Part shown: piece by piece, positions 26,569-47,768 of the stretch
Numbering within the stretch: position 1 is the stretch's first letter
How the letters are laid out: every line of letters starts with the position of its first letter
Source of the DNA: Leptospira sanjuanensis
GTDB taxonomy: Bacteria; Spirochaetota; Leptospiria; Leptospirales; Leptospiraceae
Direction of reading: 5' to 3'
Assembly: GCF_022267325.1 (NCBI RefSeq)
Contig: NZ_JAIZBG010000001.1
Location: 3,036,001-3,100,000, forward strand
Length of the DNA stretch: 64,000 nucleotides
Position numbers and translations under genes: made by a program
The notes under the pieces: model-generated
Told to the model about the DNA's origin: nothing
Database searches by the model: none
What the model saw: the letters and a program-made list of their open reading frames with translations, nothing else

Positions 26569-26711
26569 TCTTCGTTACTCTTTCTCGTTGATTTCAATCT
26601 AATTTTTTGATGACGGGCATCTGCGACCAATCCTAAATTGACCTAAGATATTTTTTTTCAAAGTCGGACCGGCGTTTCTTCGTGTTCGTCTTTGTTTCGA
26701 GCATAATCCGA

Positions 26712-27521
26712 ATGAACCCTTCCTCGTTTTACTTTCGATTCGCGTGCTTTACGATTTCATTTTTTATTCTCCATTCTCCCTTGACTCCGCAAAGCGGACA
26801 AACGTCGAACGAAAAGAAGATCGAGATTCTCATCCCCGACGGCACGAGCGGCGATTCAAATTGGGGAAAGGACGTTCTCCCCTTCGAGGACATCGATCTT
26901 TTGGGAGACGCAAGCGAGGAGAATTCCAAAAGTCTTTTTGAAAAAGCAAAAGAAGGTTTCTTAAGTTCCGTGGATCGTTTTCGCAAATCGAGCGATCTCG
27001 CCGACGCAAAACGAAAAGAATTCGATCAACGGACGTTCGAAGCGGATCGTTACGATTGGCAGAAACAAAATCGACGCGAGAATTTCGAACGCGCTCTTGC
27101 AAGGGACTTAAACAAGTCAAGGTCGGACGCGATTCATCTTCTCGTCGCTGCGATATATTCTTTGGAAAAAATTCAGAACGAGAAGGTGAGAGATGGCGAT
27201 CAGTTCCGCGAATTGCAAGCCGGGATTTATCGTGAATACATCAAGCATCAACTCGCTCTCAAAAATTTTATGCAAGCGATGGATCTTTTGGAAAGATACA
27301 TCCAAATCGGGAACAAGTATTACGAAGATGCGGAGGCTCAGGGTTTTCTCGCGAACTGTTACGAACGGGCCTATCGTCTTTCCAAAAAGAATCGGGACGA
27401 TCAAGCTCGGGAGAAATACGATATTCTCCGGAAGAAACACGGTTTGTTGTATGCGGAGTATAAGTTCGGGAAGAACTCTCCGGATTATAAGGAATTCTCC
27501 AGAGAACTTTTTAAAGATTAA
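26712..27521 (+). CDS. Exported hypothetical protein
   Basis: 269 residues from ATG 26712; a GTG at 26682 in frame is possible but would place a charged residue early. A signal peptide ([20 protein letters not shown]) is followed by an acidic segment and long alpha-helices, probably TPR-like or coiled (residues ~80-265, e.g. [30 protein letters not shown]). No family is recognised. It is convergent with the gene at 27596 and ends at a strong hairpin. Confidence 0.7.
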   Translation: MNPSSFYFRFACFTISFFILHSPLTPQSGQTSNEKKIEILIPDGTSGDSNWGKDVLPFEDIDLLGDASEENSKSLFEKAKEGFLSSVDRFRKSSDLADAKRKEFDQRTFEADRYDWQKQNRRENFERALARDLNKSRSDAIHLLVAAIYSLEKIQNEKVRDGDQFRELQAGIYREYIKHQLALKNFMQAMDLLERYIQIGNKYYEDAEAQGFLANCYERAYRLSKKNRDDQAREKYDILRKKHGLLYAEYKFGKNSPDYKEFSRELFKD

Positions 27522-27528
27522 ACGAAAT

Positions 27529-27567
27529 CGAATTTTCAAACACGGCAAATGCCGGTTTCAAAATTCG
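27529..27567. terminator. Hairpin between convergent genes
   Basis: CGAATTTTCAAACACGGC pairs with GCCGGTTTCAAAATTCG around an AAAT loop, with one bulge and one mismatch. It starts 7 nt after the stop at 27521 and its T and A runs on either side suit bidirectional termination. Confidence 0.65.
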
Positions 27568-27595
27568 AATCGTTTACGCGGAGCGCGGCGGTTGA

Positions 27596-28423
<828 letters not shown>

Positions 28424-28461
28424 CGTATTTATTGTAACACTAACCAGCGGATTTTCCCGGG

Positions 28462-30383
<1,922 letters not shown>

Positions 30384-30387
<4 letters not shown>

Positions 30388-31733
30388 GCAAGGATCCTTC
30401 CTTTCAGAGTCGCGCTGGTCGCGCTCTCGATTTGAACGGAAACCGTAGTACCGATTAGATCGGCCGCGTTCTTTCCTTCCGGAAGGGGAAACACGGTCAT
30501 TCTTCCGCAAGGAGTTCTTCCGCAGAGTTGTTTTTCCGACTTACGCGAAGTGTTCTCAACCAAAATGGAATATACTCTTCCGATACGAGCGCGGTTTTGT
30601 TCGTGAGAAATCGAAGTTTGTAAGTCTACGAGTTTGGTTAGCCGAGCGGACTTCGTTTCTTCGGGAACGTTGTCCGGAAGTTTTCTCTGCGCCATCGTTC
30701 CTTCGCGCTCGGAATACTTGAACATGAACGCCATGTCGAACTGAACTTCGCGAACGACCGCGAGAGTGTCTTCGAATTCTTCGTCGGTTTCGTTCGGAAA
30801 TCCTACGATGATATCGGTCGTAATTCCCACATCGGGAACGATGCTGCGGATTTCTTTGACGACATCCAAAAATTCTTCCTTGGAATAAGAACGTTTCATC
30901 TCTTCCAAAACTCTCGTGTTTCCCGCTTGCAGAGGAAGATGAATGTTCGGACAAAAACGGGGATTCTCCGCCATCAACCGAAGGAGATGCACCGGAAAAT
31001 CCTTCGGGTGCGGAGAAGTAAAACGGATTCTTTCGATGGTCGTTTCATCGAGAAGCATTTTGATCAGACCGGCAAAGTCGGTTCCTTGTTCTTTGTAGGA
31101 ATTTACGTTTTGTCCAAGAAGCGTTACCTGACGGATTCCCTTTTCCGCAAGATCCTGCACTTCGCGCACGATACTTTTCGGATCGCGGCTGCGTTCTCTT
31201 CCCCGCGTATAAGGTACGACACAAAAAGTGCAGAAATTATTGCAACCTCTCATGATCGTCACGAAGGCTTGGATTCCGTTGACGACCCTCGGTTCGATTT
31301 CGTCGTAGGTTTCGATCTTGGAAAGACGGGTGAGAGCGATGGAATTTTCACCGCCTCGAATTCTTTGAATGAGTTCGGGAAGACTTCTGTAATTGTCCGG
31401 TCCTACGACCAAGTCTAGAGGAAGTTCCTGATGGAACAAATCGTCTCCGAGATTCTGAGCCATACAACCGAGGACGCCGATCACGAGATTCGGATTCCTT
31501 TTTTTCAGATAACCGAGAGATTGAAGACGGTTGTAGATCTTTGCGTGGGCGTTTTCGCGGATCGCGCAGGTATTTAAGAAGATGATGTCGGAATCCTCGG
31601 GGTCAACGGAGGAGGAATATTCAGCGTCTTTCATCAAACTGGATACAATACCGGAATCATATTCATTCATCTGGCAGCCGTAGGTCTCGATATAGACTTT
31701 TCCTGCCTTTTTTTCCAGTTCCAGAACGCTCAT
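30384..31733 (-). CDS. miaB: tRNA-2-methylthio-N6-dimethylallyladenosine synthase
   Basis: 449 residues, normal for MiaB. The N-terminal UPF0004 domain has its three cluster cysteines ([27 protein letters not shown]). The radical-SAM core has the CxxxCxxC motif in [22 protein letters not shown], and a TRAM domain ends the protein ([12 protein letters not shown]...). It adds methylthio groups to A37 of tRNAs reading U-starting codons. The stop overlaps the start of the LptF/G gene. ATG 31733 gives the typical N-terminus. Confidence 0.96.
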
Positions 31734-31796
31734 AGGACTGAATTTCTGCTTGCAGGACGGGCTGTAAAGGGGTTTTCCATAGATAGGAAGAGCCCT

Positions 31797-32396
31797 ATGG
31801 CAGTGAATACCAAACCGGATTATTATAGGCTTTTGGATGTTTCTCGGAATTCCGACCTGAGAAAAATCGAGACCGCATACCGGGATTATTTGGAAAAACT
31901 GGAATCCGATCCATGGAATCCTTCCCGAGAATTGGACCGGGAAGAAGGAACACGGGCTTATCTCATACTCAGTTCCCCCAAATCCAGAGAAGAATACGAT
32001 AAGACCCTGGACTATGAGTTCCTACTTTTGGACACGACCAAGATTCCGGAAGAATTCGAATCGTTTTATAACGTGCAAAAGTTATCCGAAGGGGAAGAAA
32101 CCAGAGAATTCTACTCACGATTTTTAGAATTCAAAAAGGATTTGGAAAATACGTTGAAGAATCTTCGGATCACTGTGTTATTCTTTTTAAGCGCATTTTC
32201 GCTCTTAACGATTTTCGCCCTTTTAATGGCCTTGGCTCAGAAAAATGGTTTTCTCTCGCCCGGCGTCGAGTTGTTCTACAGAAAGTGGGGAATTCTTTGT
32301 TCTGCGGGAATTCTCTTTTCGGGATACGCGGTCTTTCGTAAGATCCTGTCGCCGAAGAAGAACAGAATCGAAAAACGTCGGGAACCTATCCATTGA
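31797..32396 (+). CDS. Membrane protein with degenerate J domain
   Basis: 199 residues. Residues 8-75 have the DnaJ layout ([28 protein letters not shown] ... [18 protein letters not shown]), but the HPD tripeptide needed to stimulate DnaK is replaced ([12 protein letters not shown]). Two hydrophobic segments follow near the C-terminus ([22 protein letters not shown] and [17 protein letters not shown]). It is likely an inner-membrane protein with a J-like domain that does not work through DnaK in the usual way. Its TGA overlaps the TTG of the next gene. Confidence 0.7.
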   Translation: MAVNTKPDYYRLLDVSRNSDLRKIETAYRDYLEKLESDPWNPSRELDREEGTRAYLILSSPKSREEYDKTLDYEFLLLDTTKIPEEFESFYNVQKLSEGEETREFYSRFLEFKKDLENTLKNLRITVLFFLSAFSLLTIFALLMALAQKNGFLSPGVELFYRKWGILCSAGILFSGYAVFRKILSPKKNRIEKRREPIH

Positions 32397-33037
32397 AAAC
32401 ATCACCGAAAAAGAACGATCCGAAACATCTCGCCGAAGAGGAAATCTCCTACTACTATTCCCTTCTTCAAGAAGAATTAACGAACTTTGATTGCGGAGAA
32501 TTGTGTAAGCCCGACAACGACGGAGTTCCGTTCTGCTGCATTGCGGATAACGCAGTTCCGACCTTGTATCGATCCGAATTCTCCATGTTGAAAAAAAGAA
32601 CCGATCTCTGGAAAGTGTGGAAACCCGAAACGGAAGTCGACAAAAAGATGCTCGCGGAATACGATTCCAAAGAAACGCTCTTTTGCGAATGCAAAGGAAT
32701 TCAATTTTGTGAAAGAGACAATCGTTCCATCAGCTGCAGAACCTTTCCGCTGGAACCTTACTTGGATACGAGAGGGGTTTTGATCGGTTTAGTTTTCATG
32801 AAAGAATTCACCGGCAAATGTCCGTTGACGTTGCGAGCGAAAGACATTCGTCAGGAATTCGTGGACTCCCATTTTATTTTTTGGGAAAAACTTCTGTTTC
32901 GCTTGGATTCCGAATACGAAACCTTTTGGAACTCATCCAAATCGTATCGCAGATCCCGTGCGAAAACCGGAAAAAAATTCCCGATCTTCTTTCCGAGTCA
33001 TTTAAAAGGAAAGAACTATCTGCTGGAATACGTTTGA
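32393..33037 (+). CDS. Cysteine-cluster protein (YkgJ-like)
   Basis: 214 residues from TTG 32393, overlapping the preceding stop as TTGA. Cysteines form two groups: [18 protein letters not shown] and [24 protein letters not shown]. The CCR-type block ending in SCRTFPLEP recalls the YkgJ (CxxCxxCC) family of presumed Zn/Fe-binding proteins, but spacing differs. It is coupled to the J-like membrane protein. No reaction can be assigned. Confidence 0.65.
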   Translation: MKTSPKKNDPKHLAEEEISYYYSLLQEELTNFDCGELCKPDNDGVPFCCIADNAVPTLYRSEFSMLKKRTDLWKVWKPETEVDKKMLAEYDSKETLFCECKGIQFCERDNRSISCRTFPLEPYLDTRGVLIGLVFMKEFTGKCPLTLRAKDIRQEFVDSHFIFWEKLLFRLDSEYETFWNSSKSYRRSRAKTGKKFPIFFPSHLKGKNYLLEYV

Positions 33038-33265
33038 GTTTTCGAAAGAATCAATCCGACATTAGAATAAAAGAATATTCTTTATTATCCGAAGCGAACG
33101 GACGACTTTATCACAAAATTCGTTTCTACCTTTGTGCGGCCCGTTGACGGGGGATCGACAAAGTTCTGCTTTCTTTCAAGCAATTTTTAACAAGAAGTCG
33201 TTTGTCGGACCAAATACGAAGGACTGAAAAAGAATCGACCGAGAAGAATGTTTTTTACGGTGCGC

Positions 33266-33298
33266 GGATCACTTAGAAAAAACTTTCATAAGTGATCC
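33266..33298. terminator. 10-bp perfect hairpin between convergent genes
   Basis: GGATCACTTA (33266-33275) and TAAGTGATCC (33289-33298) form a perfect stem with a 13-nt loop, 17 nt beyond the stop of the lipoprotein gene at 33315. There is no following T-tract, so intrinsic termination is only probable. Confidence 0.45.
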
Positions 33299-33314
33299 AT
33301 TGTATTCGAACTAT

Positions 33315-33782
33315 TTAAACTTCGTCCGAAACCGACTTTTTGCCCTTAGAAGCGGGTGAAGGTGCCGCGGGCTTTATCTTTTTTGCAAGTTCCCAAGTTT
33401 GAACTTGATGGGTGTTGGACGAAAGACGTCCCGGTGTGGAAGTATTACCAGCCTGAGTTCCGGCATGATAATTGACCGAAGTTACGCTCCCGGATTCCGC
33501 GAGAATAATCACATCCGCTCCACTTTCTCTCGCCTTTCCCTTAACATATTCGATACAGTGATTCAACTGACCGCAACGAACTTCTACGATTCCGATTTGT
33601 TCTACTCTATAATCGGGAACCGCCCTCATTATTACGTCGATAGGATCCGTTTCGGCAAGAGGCGGGTAATTCTTTCCTGTAATCGTCACATTACCCAATG
33701 CAGTAACACAGTTTGTTACGTTAAACAGTGCGATCAAAATGAAAGCAAAAATCATTCCGTATTTACGAACGTTAGTCGTCAT
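33315..33782 (-). CDS. Putative lipoprotein (155 aa)
   Basis: 155 residues with a signal sequence ending in FNVTNC (Cys25), a relaxed spirochaetal lipobox. The small mature domain (DVIMRAVPDYRVEQIGIVEVRCG ... KARESGADVIILAESG) looks like a YbjQ/DUF4156-type alpha/beta unit in which a lipoprotein gains a redundant Cys pair. The tail is Ser/Pro/Lys-rich. AGGAGA lies about 12 nt before the ATG. Function is unknown. Confidence 0.65.
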   Translation of the reverse strand: MTTNVRKYGMIFAFILIALFNVTNCVTALGNVTITGKNYPPLAETDPIDVIMRAVPDYRVEQIGIVEVRCGQLNHCIEYVKGKARESGADVIILAESGSVTSVNYHAGTQAGNTSTPGRLSSNTHQVQTWELAKKIKPAAPSPASKGKKSVSDEV

Positions 33783-34517
33783 TAAAAACTAAATTCTCCT
33801 TTTGAAAAAATCGTTTTTTAAGGGAAGGCACAGCGTCAATTCAAAAACTGAAATGTTTGATTGCTTAACGAAAAGAAAGGCGAAATAGTTTCATTCAGAA
33901 CCCTAGAACCGCAAGGCTCGGCAATCTTAACCATAAAACAGTAATATACCTAAAGCCTCATTCAACCGTAAGATCCACTCTCTATTTCAAAAAGGCAATA
34001 AAGTAGACCGCCGATCCAACCTTACTCAAAAATAAACGCATGGATGGCAATAAACTCACTCAAAATTCATCACTTGAGAATCCTTCCGATTTATAATTTC
34101 CAAGTTTCTTTTATTTATTGCGCCTTAGTTGTTTTTATTTTCATTCATTAAAATCATTTGCGATTTATAAATAAATTCTCGTTGCGCCCTTTCGAACTAT
34201 ATTAGTTCAAAAATATAGAATATAATGACTGTTTAAACTAATTTTAAATAACACCCTTGATTCGATGAAAAATCAATTGAATCCGAATACAATTTCGTTT
34301 AACAAACCATCCTTAAGCCAAAAAAATATTTTTTTCAAGTTTTTCTAGCGCCACAATAGCGTTCATTTTTTTCATAGTCGAACTGAACTTTTGTATTTTG
34401 AACGAATTGCGTCTATTTTGTTAAACGAAGATGTATAACGTGCTAAGTTTGCATCCATTTAGATAACATGCGGATTTCATGATTTTAAAAACAAAAGCTA
34501 AAATGAAGAGGTGGGTC
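33783..34517. promoter_or_regulatory. A+T-rich intergenic region upstream of the protective-antigen-like gene, with repeated motifs
   Basis: About 730 bp with no credible gene. It carries TTCGTTTAACAAA at 34294-34306, its reverse complement at 34417-34429, and TTTGTATTTTGAACGAA at 34390-34406 between them. The same two motifs occur again in the intergenic DNA at 59.5-60.15 kb beside the AraC-family genes. The arrangement near the start of the large operon suggests an operator region; no promoter hexamers are called. Confidence 0.4.
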
Positions 34518-37500
34518 ATGTTTCAGAGTAGTTGGATATTCAGTAAGATTCGGTTTTATGGAATTGTATTTTTAGTTTTTCCATTATTATTTACTTGCGG
34601 CTGGTTCGGTAAAGATCAAGGAACCATGGATAACGTTGATCTCGCTGCCGCGACTTGGTTAGTAGCGGAACAAATGAAAACACAAGTGAACCAAGAAGGA
34701 GTTCCGGTAAAACCAGGTTCTTCCTCCTCTGCCCCAATCACGCCCGTGAGCGGACTCTTCAATCTTCCTCCGGGTAAACCTGTAGCGGCTACGGCGTTGA
34801 TGGGAACGATCGATCCAACCGGAACAACGATCGTAAACGACTTTGATGGAGACGGGATTCTAAATCAGAATGAAACGTTGTCCAACGTTTGGGTCGCCGA
34901 TTATCCGCAGATTGAAACGACGATCGCTCCGCCTGTTACGTTAAAGATCCAAATTCTTAAGAATTCCAGCAATCAAAGCGATCAGATCGTAAGTGAAATC
35001 AATTCGAATGATTTCGAAGCTTCTAAAAACGAAGGCTCTGAAAAAATTCATCAGAATGAGTTGAATGAAAGAACCGTTCAGTTCCAAGATTCATACAGCA
35101 AACAAGATGAAGATACGACTTCGACATCTGCGTCGCATAGTTTCGGAATGAATCAAAGTTACATTTTGGGTTTATACAGCACCGGTTTTAATGTAAGCGA
35201 TAGCGCTTCCAACAGTTGGGGTAAAAAAAACGGTTATTCCGAGACCGTTACCAAATGGGATACGAAACCTTTCAAAAATAATTTAGATAGAGATGCTTGG
35301 AATTTAAAATCGGATACCTCTACCAATAAAGCAAGAAAATATCGCTTAGACAAATCCGCAAGAATCAACGAAACATCGATTGTTGAACCGAATGCCGGCA
35401 TAGTGAGAGCGGCGCTTTATATCAAAAATCTGTCCGTCAATATGCCAGTAAAAATCTCAAACATTCTTTGTTCATTGATGTTCGAAACCCCGGCCGGAGA
35501 ACTTGTACCGATATCATCGTTTCGCCTTAGGAACGATGATTACAGTCTTTTTGAAGTAGAGGTTTATGGAGGTTCAGATTTCGGTCCTTATGTTGTCGAA
35601 TTAACAAATTTGAATACCGCAGAAGTGGAAAAAGCAATCGCGGCCGGGTATACTCCGAAAATTATGATCGTGGATTACGCGATGACTCATGTTCCCGATT
35701 CTAATTATAAATCCAACCTTCTTAACTTTTCGGGAAACAATCTTAAGATTATTGAAGAGAATGCAAAGGGAAGAACCGCCTTACTCAAACTCTTTGCCCC
35801 AAACGTGCGTGAGATGTTCAGAGTAGCCGCATTTGATACTCCAAACGTATCAAATCCTTGTAATACTCAAAGCACTGATACGTTTGTTCCCGGCATCTCG
35901 TTAAAAAAAGCGTTAGAGAGAATTGCTTGTTCAGGAAATAATATAGAATTCGGGGATTATGTATTAGATTTTACAGAAGTGGCTCCGACGCTAGCGGAAT
36001 CTAGAGTTCACATTAAAGGGATAAAATCCTTCGGGGCAGTTCAAACATCGCTTCCCTGTAATATGGAAACGAGCGTCGGAAGCGACGGAATATCCAGAAC
36101 GGCCTGCATACAAATACCATACAGCCAATGGACAGACGACCAAAAGGAAAGATCCGGTGTCTGGGCAGTCTTTTCTAAAGGAAGATTTTTTAGCCCCAAT
36201 TCTTATTGGAAGGATTCAAATGTAGCGCGAAGGTTTGATCCTCAAAGAGGACAATCAGCAGCTTACATGTTAAAAAGCTTGGATTCCATTATTTGGCCGG
36301 GCGATTTTTATGATATCGTTTACATTTCCTTCAAAGATTTTATTAAAGCTGAACAAAAGTTCGGTACAAATCCTTTGGAAACAGGAAACGGATATCCCTT
36401 TAATACTCAATGGGATATTAAATCCTTAGGGAATCATCCTTATTATCCCGACACAAATTCGCTTTTCTTAGGAGAAGTTGGATTTGGGGAAAAAATCGAA
36501 TTAAAAATACAATTAAATAAAACGAAATACTTAAATCCAAATTTTGGTACGAGCGCTGACACCGGTACTTATCAGTATTTTACAAACTTCAATTACAATC
36601 CACAAACAACCACAGATCGATACAATATCAATCAAGCGGCCGATTTCGAAATCAGCATGGGATTCGGCGGAACTCGCACGGATTGGTTTCATGTAGTAAA
36701 AGACCTGAGTACGAGCGATCCGTATAAACTCAAAAATTGTGGAACGACACTCGACTTCATCAACCAAGTATACAATCTTTGCGTCCAGTTACCTACGCTC
36801 AGCGCGAACGTGGATCCCGCCATCAGTTTAGTAAAATTGTATATTCGGCCTTCATTGAATAACGCGTACCGTAAAACAGTATGGCCTCTTCACTTTTCTC
36901 AAGTCAGAAAAATGAGAGGAGAAGCGGGCCTACCGATTGTCTCCGGAACAACCACCATACGGATCGCAAATTCTTACGGTCCCACGAACGTGGGCGATCG
37001 ACTTTACATTCAAGGAGATCCTTCTTCGTATCGAATTCTCCAAGTATTCTCTCCACAGAGCGACGGATCATTTGATGTGCAGTTAGAGAACGCAGTTTTG
37101 ACAAACGCACAAAAAACCACTCCTCTTTATATCTCTGGAACCCTGACCGCACCGGATGTAAAACTGATTTACGATACAGGATTTCTCACGGATTGGAATA
37201 ACTTTGTGGCATCGTCTTTCAATTCGACCGCTTTCGATCAGGTTCAGTATCGCCCATTCTTACAAAGCTCTTCCGTGAGTTGCTCTACCAATCCGTTTCA
37301 TCCCGCTTCCTGTTTAGGATTTAGTCCCGATATGAATGCTATCAACTGGATGGGAGTCTATAACGAAGGCGTCGCCCTATGGAATTCTTGGGCCGATGGA
37401 GGAGATTTTACGAATTTTCTTTACAATGGCCTTTCTCGTCTTACCGCTTTAACCGGAAAAACGTACCGTTTAGAAAGTGCGAATACGGATTTTACCGTGA

Positions 37501-38936
37501 GTGCGGACGTCAATGCTCCGACTTTGGGTGATGTGACTACCGTTAGTTACGGAGATGTCGCACTTTCAGTCTGGAGACAAGGATCAACCATATTAGGAAG
37601 ATATTATGCGATCAGCACCGGGCAACCGCTCGGAAATCCGTTTACGATCAACCCGACGATTACAGCCCCTACTTCGGGGAAATATGTGGTTAAGGCAAAG
37701 AACGGAAAAGCAGTCATTGTTTGGGAAAATGGTCAAAGTTTGTATGTTTCAATCCGAGATATCGCAACGTTCGGAACTCTCGTATCTGAAATGTTCCTTG
37801 GAAACCGTTACACACCATTTCCTAAAAATAATTTTGATTCTATCATTGACATCGGTATCGGAAATAACCGAGCAATGATCGTTTGGTCTGAACTTTATAC
37901 TACAACAAGTCAGGATCCGACATATGCAGCTGTCTGTGCGATAGGCGGCGCTTGTCTTTGGTACGACGTAAGAAATTATAGGGTCGATGCAAAAGTAATT
38001 CGATTGGATACGGGCGCTACAATCAATTCCAGTTTCAACGTCGGAGTATATTCCACGCAAGAAAGCGTCTGGGATATTTTCACGCACCAACATGATCAAA
38101 TATCCTATTATAATGTAACACCCGCTATCGATGTAAACGATAACAACCAAGCCGTTATAGGTTGGATTTATCAACATAGGAATTCGGAAGTGCATATGAT
38201 TGAGAGCGCGGTCTATGATTTAAATACTGCGACGATTATCGGATCGAAAAAAATGGTGTTGAATGAAACCACCCGCCCAACGGATTTCTTACAAGTAGGA
38301 GTTACGAATGCCAAAGGAATGCTGGTTTGGCGTCGAAACGACGGAGTTGTATTGGGTAGGGGAATCGATATGACAAATTCAAATCTACTCGGAACCGACA
38401 GCATAATCTTAGAATCAGGGGGAGTTGATTTTCTGAAACTTTCGACATTCGGTGATACGAGTCTTTTAACATATCGAATGAACGTGAAAGACATTCGTTT
38501 GAAGGCAATCAATCTGCAAACCTCCCAGCTTCTTTATCCGGGTTCCCTCAATCTCGGTATTGCAAGCGCGGATATGAGAAAACCTGGATCTTCGATCTTA
38601 GCGGGTAATAAAATTCTTACCACTTGGGATCAAACAAACGGAACCAAAAAGACCATTTGGGGAAGAATCAGCGATCTGAGCACCTTCACTGTGGACGGTC
38701 CGAAAGAATTTCAATTAAGCACAACGAATGAAGGAATTCAATTCAATCCGACTTCGGTTGTGAATAACGGAATCGGATTTGCTACTTGGGTTTCGCAAGA
38801 CAAAACCCAACAGAGAATCCGAGGCGCAAAGATCGATCTCAACAACCCAGGCGCACTCCAATACGGGCTCAACAACTTTTTCGTCGCTCCTCTGATCGAA
38901 AGAGATTACACGGTTCGTGCGCGAATCAAATACTGA
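34518..38936 (+). CDS. Large lipoprotein with protective-antigen-like (binary toxin B) domains and beta-propeller-like C-terminus
   Basis: 1472 residues from ATG 34518, which has GAGG 6 nt upstream; ATG 34479 in frame adds 13. The signal peptide ends in PLLFTC (Cys27). Residues ~108-120 (DFDGDGILNQNE) match the calcium site that opens anthrax protective antigen (PA). A Ser/Thr-rich stretch at ~200-250 (TSTSASHSFGMN ... FNVSDSASNSWGKK) resembles the PA membrane-inserting hairpin. GIVRAALYIKNLSVNMPVKI (~295) resembles PA LNANIRYVNTGTAPIY, and GISLKKALERIA (~460) resembles PA DMTLKEALKIAF. The second half (~950-1470) has repeated AVIVW/GMLVW/KILTTW strands like a beta-propeller. PA forms the pore that passes toxic enzymes into cells. 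The RHS toxin gene starts 25 bp downstream. Pore function is inferred. Confidence 0.75.
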   Translation: MFQSSWIFSKIRFYGIVFLVFPLLFTCGWFGKDQGTMDNVDLAAATWLVAEQMKTQVNQEGVPVKPGSSSSAPITPVSGLFNLPPGKPVAATALMGTIDPTGTTIVNDFDGDGILNQNETLSNVWVADYPQIETTIAPPVTLKIQILKNSSNQSDQIVSEINSNDFEASKNEGSEKIHQNELNERTVQFQDSYSKQDEDTTSTSASHSFGMNQSYILGLYSTGFNVSDSASNSWGKKNGYSETVTKWDTKPFKNNLDRDAWNLKSDTSTNKARKYRLDKSARINETSIVEPNAGIVRAALYIKNLSVNMPVKISNILCSLMFETPAGELVPISSFRLRNDDYSLFEVEVYGGSDFGPYVVELTNLNTAEVEKAIAAGYTPKIMIVDYAMTHVPDSNYKSNLLNFSGNNLKIIEENAKGRTALLKLFAPNVREMFRVAAFDTPNVSNPCNTQSTDTFVPGISLKKALERIACSGNNIEFGDYVLDFTEVAPTLAESRVHIKGIKSFGAVQTSLPCNMETSVGSDGISRTACIQIPYSQWTDDQKERSGVWAVFSKGRFFSPNSYWKDSNVARRFDPQRGQSAAYMLKSLDSIIWPGDFYDIVYISFKDFIKAEQKFGTNPLETGNGYPFNTQWDIKSLGNHPYYPDTNSLFLGEVGFGEKIELKIQLNKTKYLNPNFGTSADTGTYQYFTNFNYNPQTTTDRYNINQAADFEISMGFGGTRTDWFHVVKDLSTSDPYKLKNCGTTLDFINQVYNLCVQLPTLSANVDPAISLVKLYIRPSLNNAYRKTVWPLHFSQVRKMRGEAGLPIVSGTTTIRIANSYGPTNVGDRLYIQGDPSSYRILQVFSPQSDGSFDVQLENAVLTNAQKTTPLYISGTLTAPDVKLIYDTGFLTDWNNFVASSFNSTAFDQVQYRPFLQSSSVSCSTNPFHPASCLGFSPDMNAINWMGVYNEGVALWNSWADGGDFTNFLYNGLSRLTALTGKTYRLESANTDFTVSADVNAPTLGDVTTVSYGDVALSVWRQGSTILGRYYAISTGQPLGNPFTINPTITAPTSGKYVVKAKNGKAVIVWENGQSLYVSIRDIATFGTLVSEMFLGNRYTPFPKNNFDSIIDIGIGNNRAMIVWSELYTTTSQDPTYAAVCAIGGACLWYDVRNYRVDAKVIRLDTGATINSSFNVGVYSTQESVWDIFTHQHDQISYYNVTPAIDVNDNNQAVIGWIYQHRNSEVHMIESAVYDLNTATIIGSKKMVLNETTRPTDFLQVGVTNAKGMLVWRRNDGVVLGRGIDMTNSNLLGTDSIILESGGVDFLKLSTFGDTSLLTYRMNVKDIRLKAINLQTSQLLYPGSLNLGIASADMRKPGSSILAGNKILTTWDQTNGTKKTIWGRISDLSTFTVDGPKEFQLSTTNEGIQFNPTSVVNNGIGFATWVSQDKTQQRIRGAKIDLNNPGALQYGLNNFFVAPLIERDYTVRARIKY

Positions 38937-38961
38937 TCTTTCGCAAAGATAGAGATAAAGA

Positions 38962-46626
<7,665 letters not shown>

Positions 46627-46630
46627 TAAT

Positions 46631-46933
46631 ATGAATCCATTAGAGCAACTTGTTGGAAGTATAGTGAAGGAAATTGATCTTGTAGAAGATTATTTACAAA
46701 TTAAGTTTACCGATGAAACCATTATCAATATTAATAATAATTTTAAATTTAATGGAGACAATATAAACTCCATAAAGCACGAGGAGTTAATTTCTATTTT
46801 TGAAAATAATTTGAAAATCGATTTAAATTTTAAGAATAATTTAACAATTACGATCAGCCTTCTCGACAAAGATTATAATGGCCCTGAAGCGATGGAGTTA
46901 TACCAGAAAGGAAAGCCTCCAATTATATGGTGA
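46631..46933 (+). CDS. Candidate immunity protein for the RHS toxin tip
   Basis: A 100-residue acidic, A+T-rich gene starting 4 bp after the RHS stop. It has no signal peptide and I recognise no family. Small acidic genes directly after an RHS/CDI toxin tip usually encode the cognate immunity protein, which here would act in the cytoplasm. The call is positional; base composition matches the toxin tip and not the RHS core. Confidence 0.6.
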   Translation: MNPLEQLVGSIVKEIDLVEDYLQIKFTDETIININNNFKFNGDNINSIKHEELISIFENNLKIDLNFKNNLTITISLLDKDYNGPEAMELYQKGKPPIIW

Positions 46934-46965
46934 ACCTTGCAAAGGATTTGAGTAATATAACGTGT

Positions 46966-47029
46966 AATAGCCAATCCATCCGTCCAAATTCCCACCCGTT
47001 TCCTCACAAATCTAACTGAGCCTCGCAAA
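46966..47029. repeat. Flanking repeat block (copy 1) between immunity gene and orphan cassette
   Basis: AATAGCCAATCCATCCGTCC... (46966-46992) recurs at 49223-49249, and TCTAACTGAGCCTCGCAAA (47011-47029) recurs at 48923-48941. Both bracket the orphan RHS cassette. Confidence 0.7.
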
Positions 47030-47140
47030 GACACAACAAAGCCCTAATATTCCAACACTCAAAGAACCGGGGTCCGGGCTTGAAAACGAAACGAGTTTCC
47101 CGGCGAGGGGGTAGCGGAAGACACGAAGTGGCTGAAGCGA

Positions 47141-47156
47141 GGGGGAGACTTCCCCC
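47141..47156. terminator. GGGGGA/TCCCCC hairpin upstream of the orphan cassette
   Basis: A 6-bp perfect GC-rich stem with a GACT loop just before the RHS-core homology begins. It may limit read-through into the silent cassette. Confidence 0.35.
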
Positions 47157-47180
47157 AGCCAAAACAACCTCACCAAAAAC

Positions 47181-47768
47181 ATCGGCGTAGATTCTCAAGG
47201 CAGAATCAGAAACATCCAAGACGGAAACGGGGCCACTCTCGGGACGTATTGGTATGACGAAGGCGGATTCCGAGTCCGCAGATCCGCACTCGAACAAAAG
47301 AACAATCAGTTTACAAACTTAGAAATTCTGTATCCAAGCAAATTCTACGGACTCGAATACATCGAAAGTGAGAACGTAATCACAAGCGTGAACAACGTAT
47401 ATCTGAACGGTGTGCGGATCGCTGCGTTGAACGAAGCGGGAGCACTCGCCTACTTCCTCACAGACCAAGTCGATTCCGTTTCACACGTGTTAGACGACGA
47501 AGGAAAGACTCTTTCCAGAATGCAGTATCTTCCGTATGGGGAAACCTTTGTTCACAAGGGAGATACGAACTTCGCTCCGAAATACAATTCGCAAGAGTTG
47601 GATCGCGAGTCCGGGTTTTACTTTTACAACGCGCGTTACTATGATCCGGGGATCGCGAGATTTACAAGCGCGGATGCGATCATCGACGGCGAGTCGGATA
47701 CGCAAGGCTGGAACCGGTTCTCGTATGTGAAGGGGAATCCGATCCAATACAAGGATCCAACCGGGCAT
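47181..47768 (+). repeat. RHS-core segment duplicated from the full-length rhs gene (copy 2)
   Basis: Gapless second copy of 45220-45807. It includes the whole terminal core from IGVDSQ to DPTGH. The reading frame stays open through it, although no ATG occurs before 47388. Confidence 0.85.

Noticed and set aside
46934..47165. IS element or transposase remnant beside the orphan RHS cassette
   Set aside because: No transposase reading frame or terminal inverted repeats; the short repeats fit recombination without an IS.
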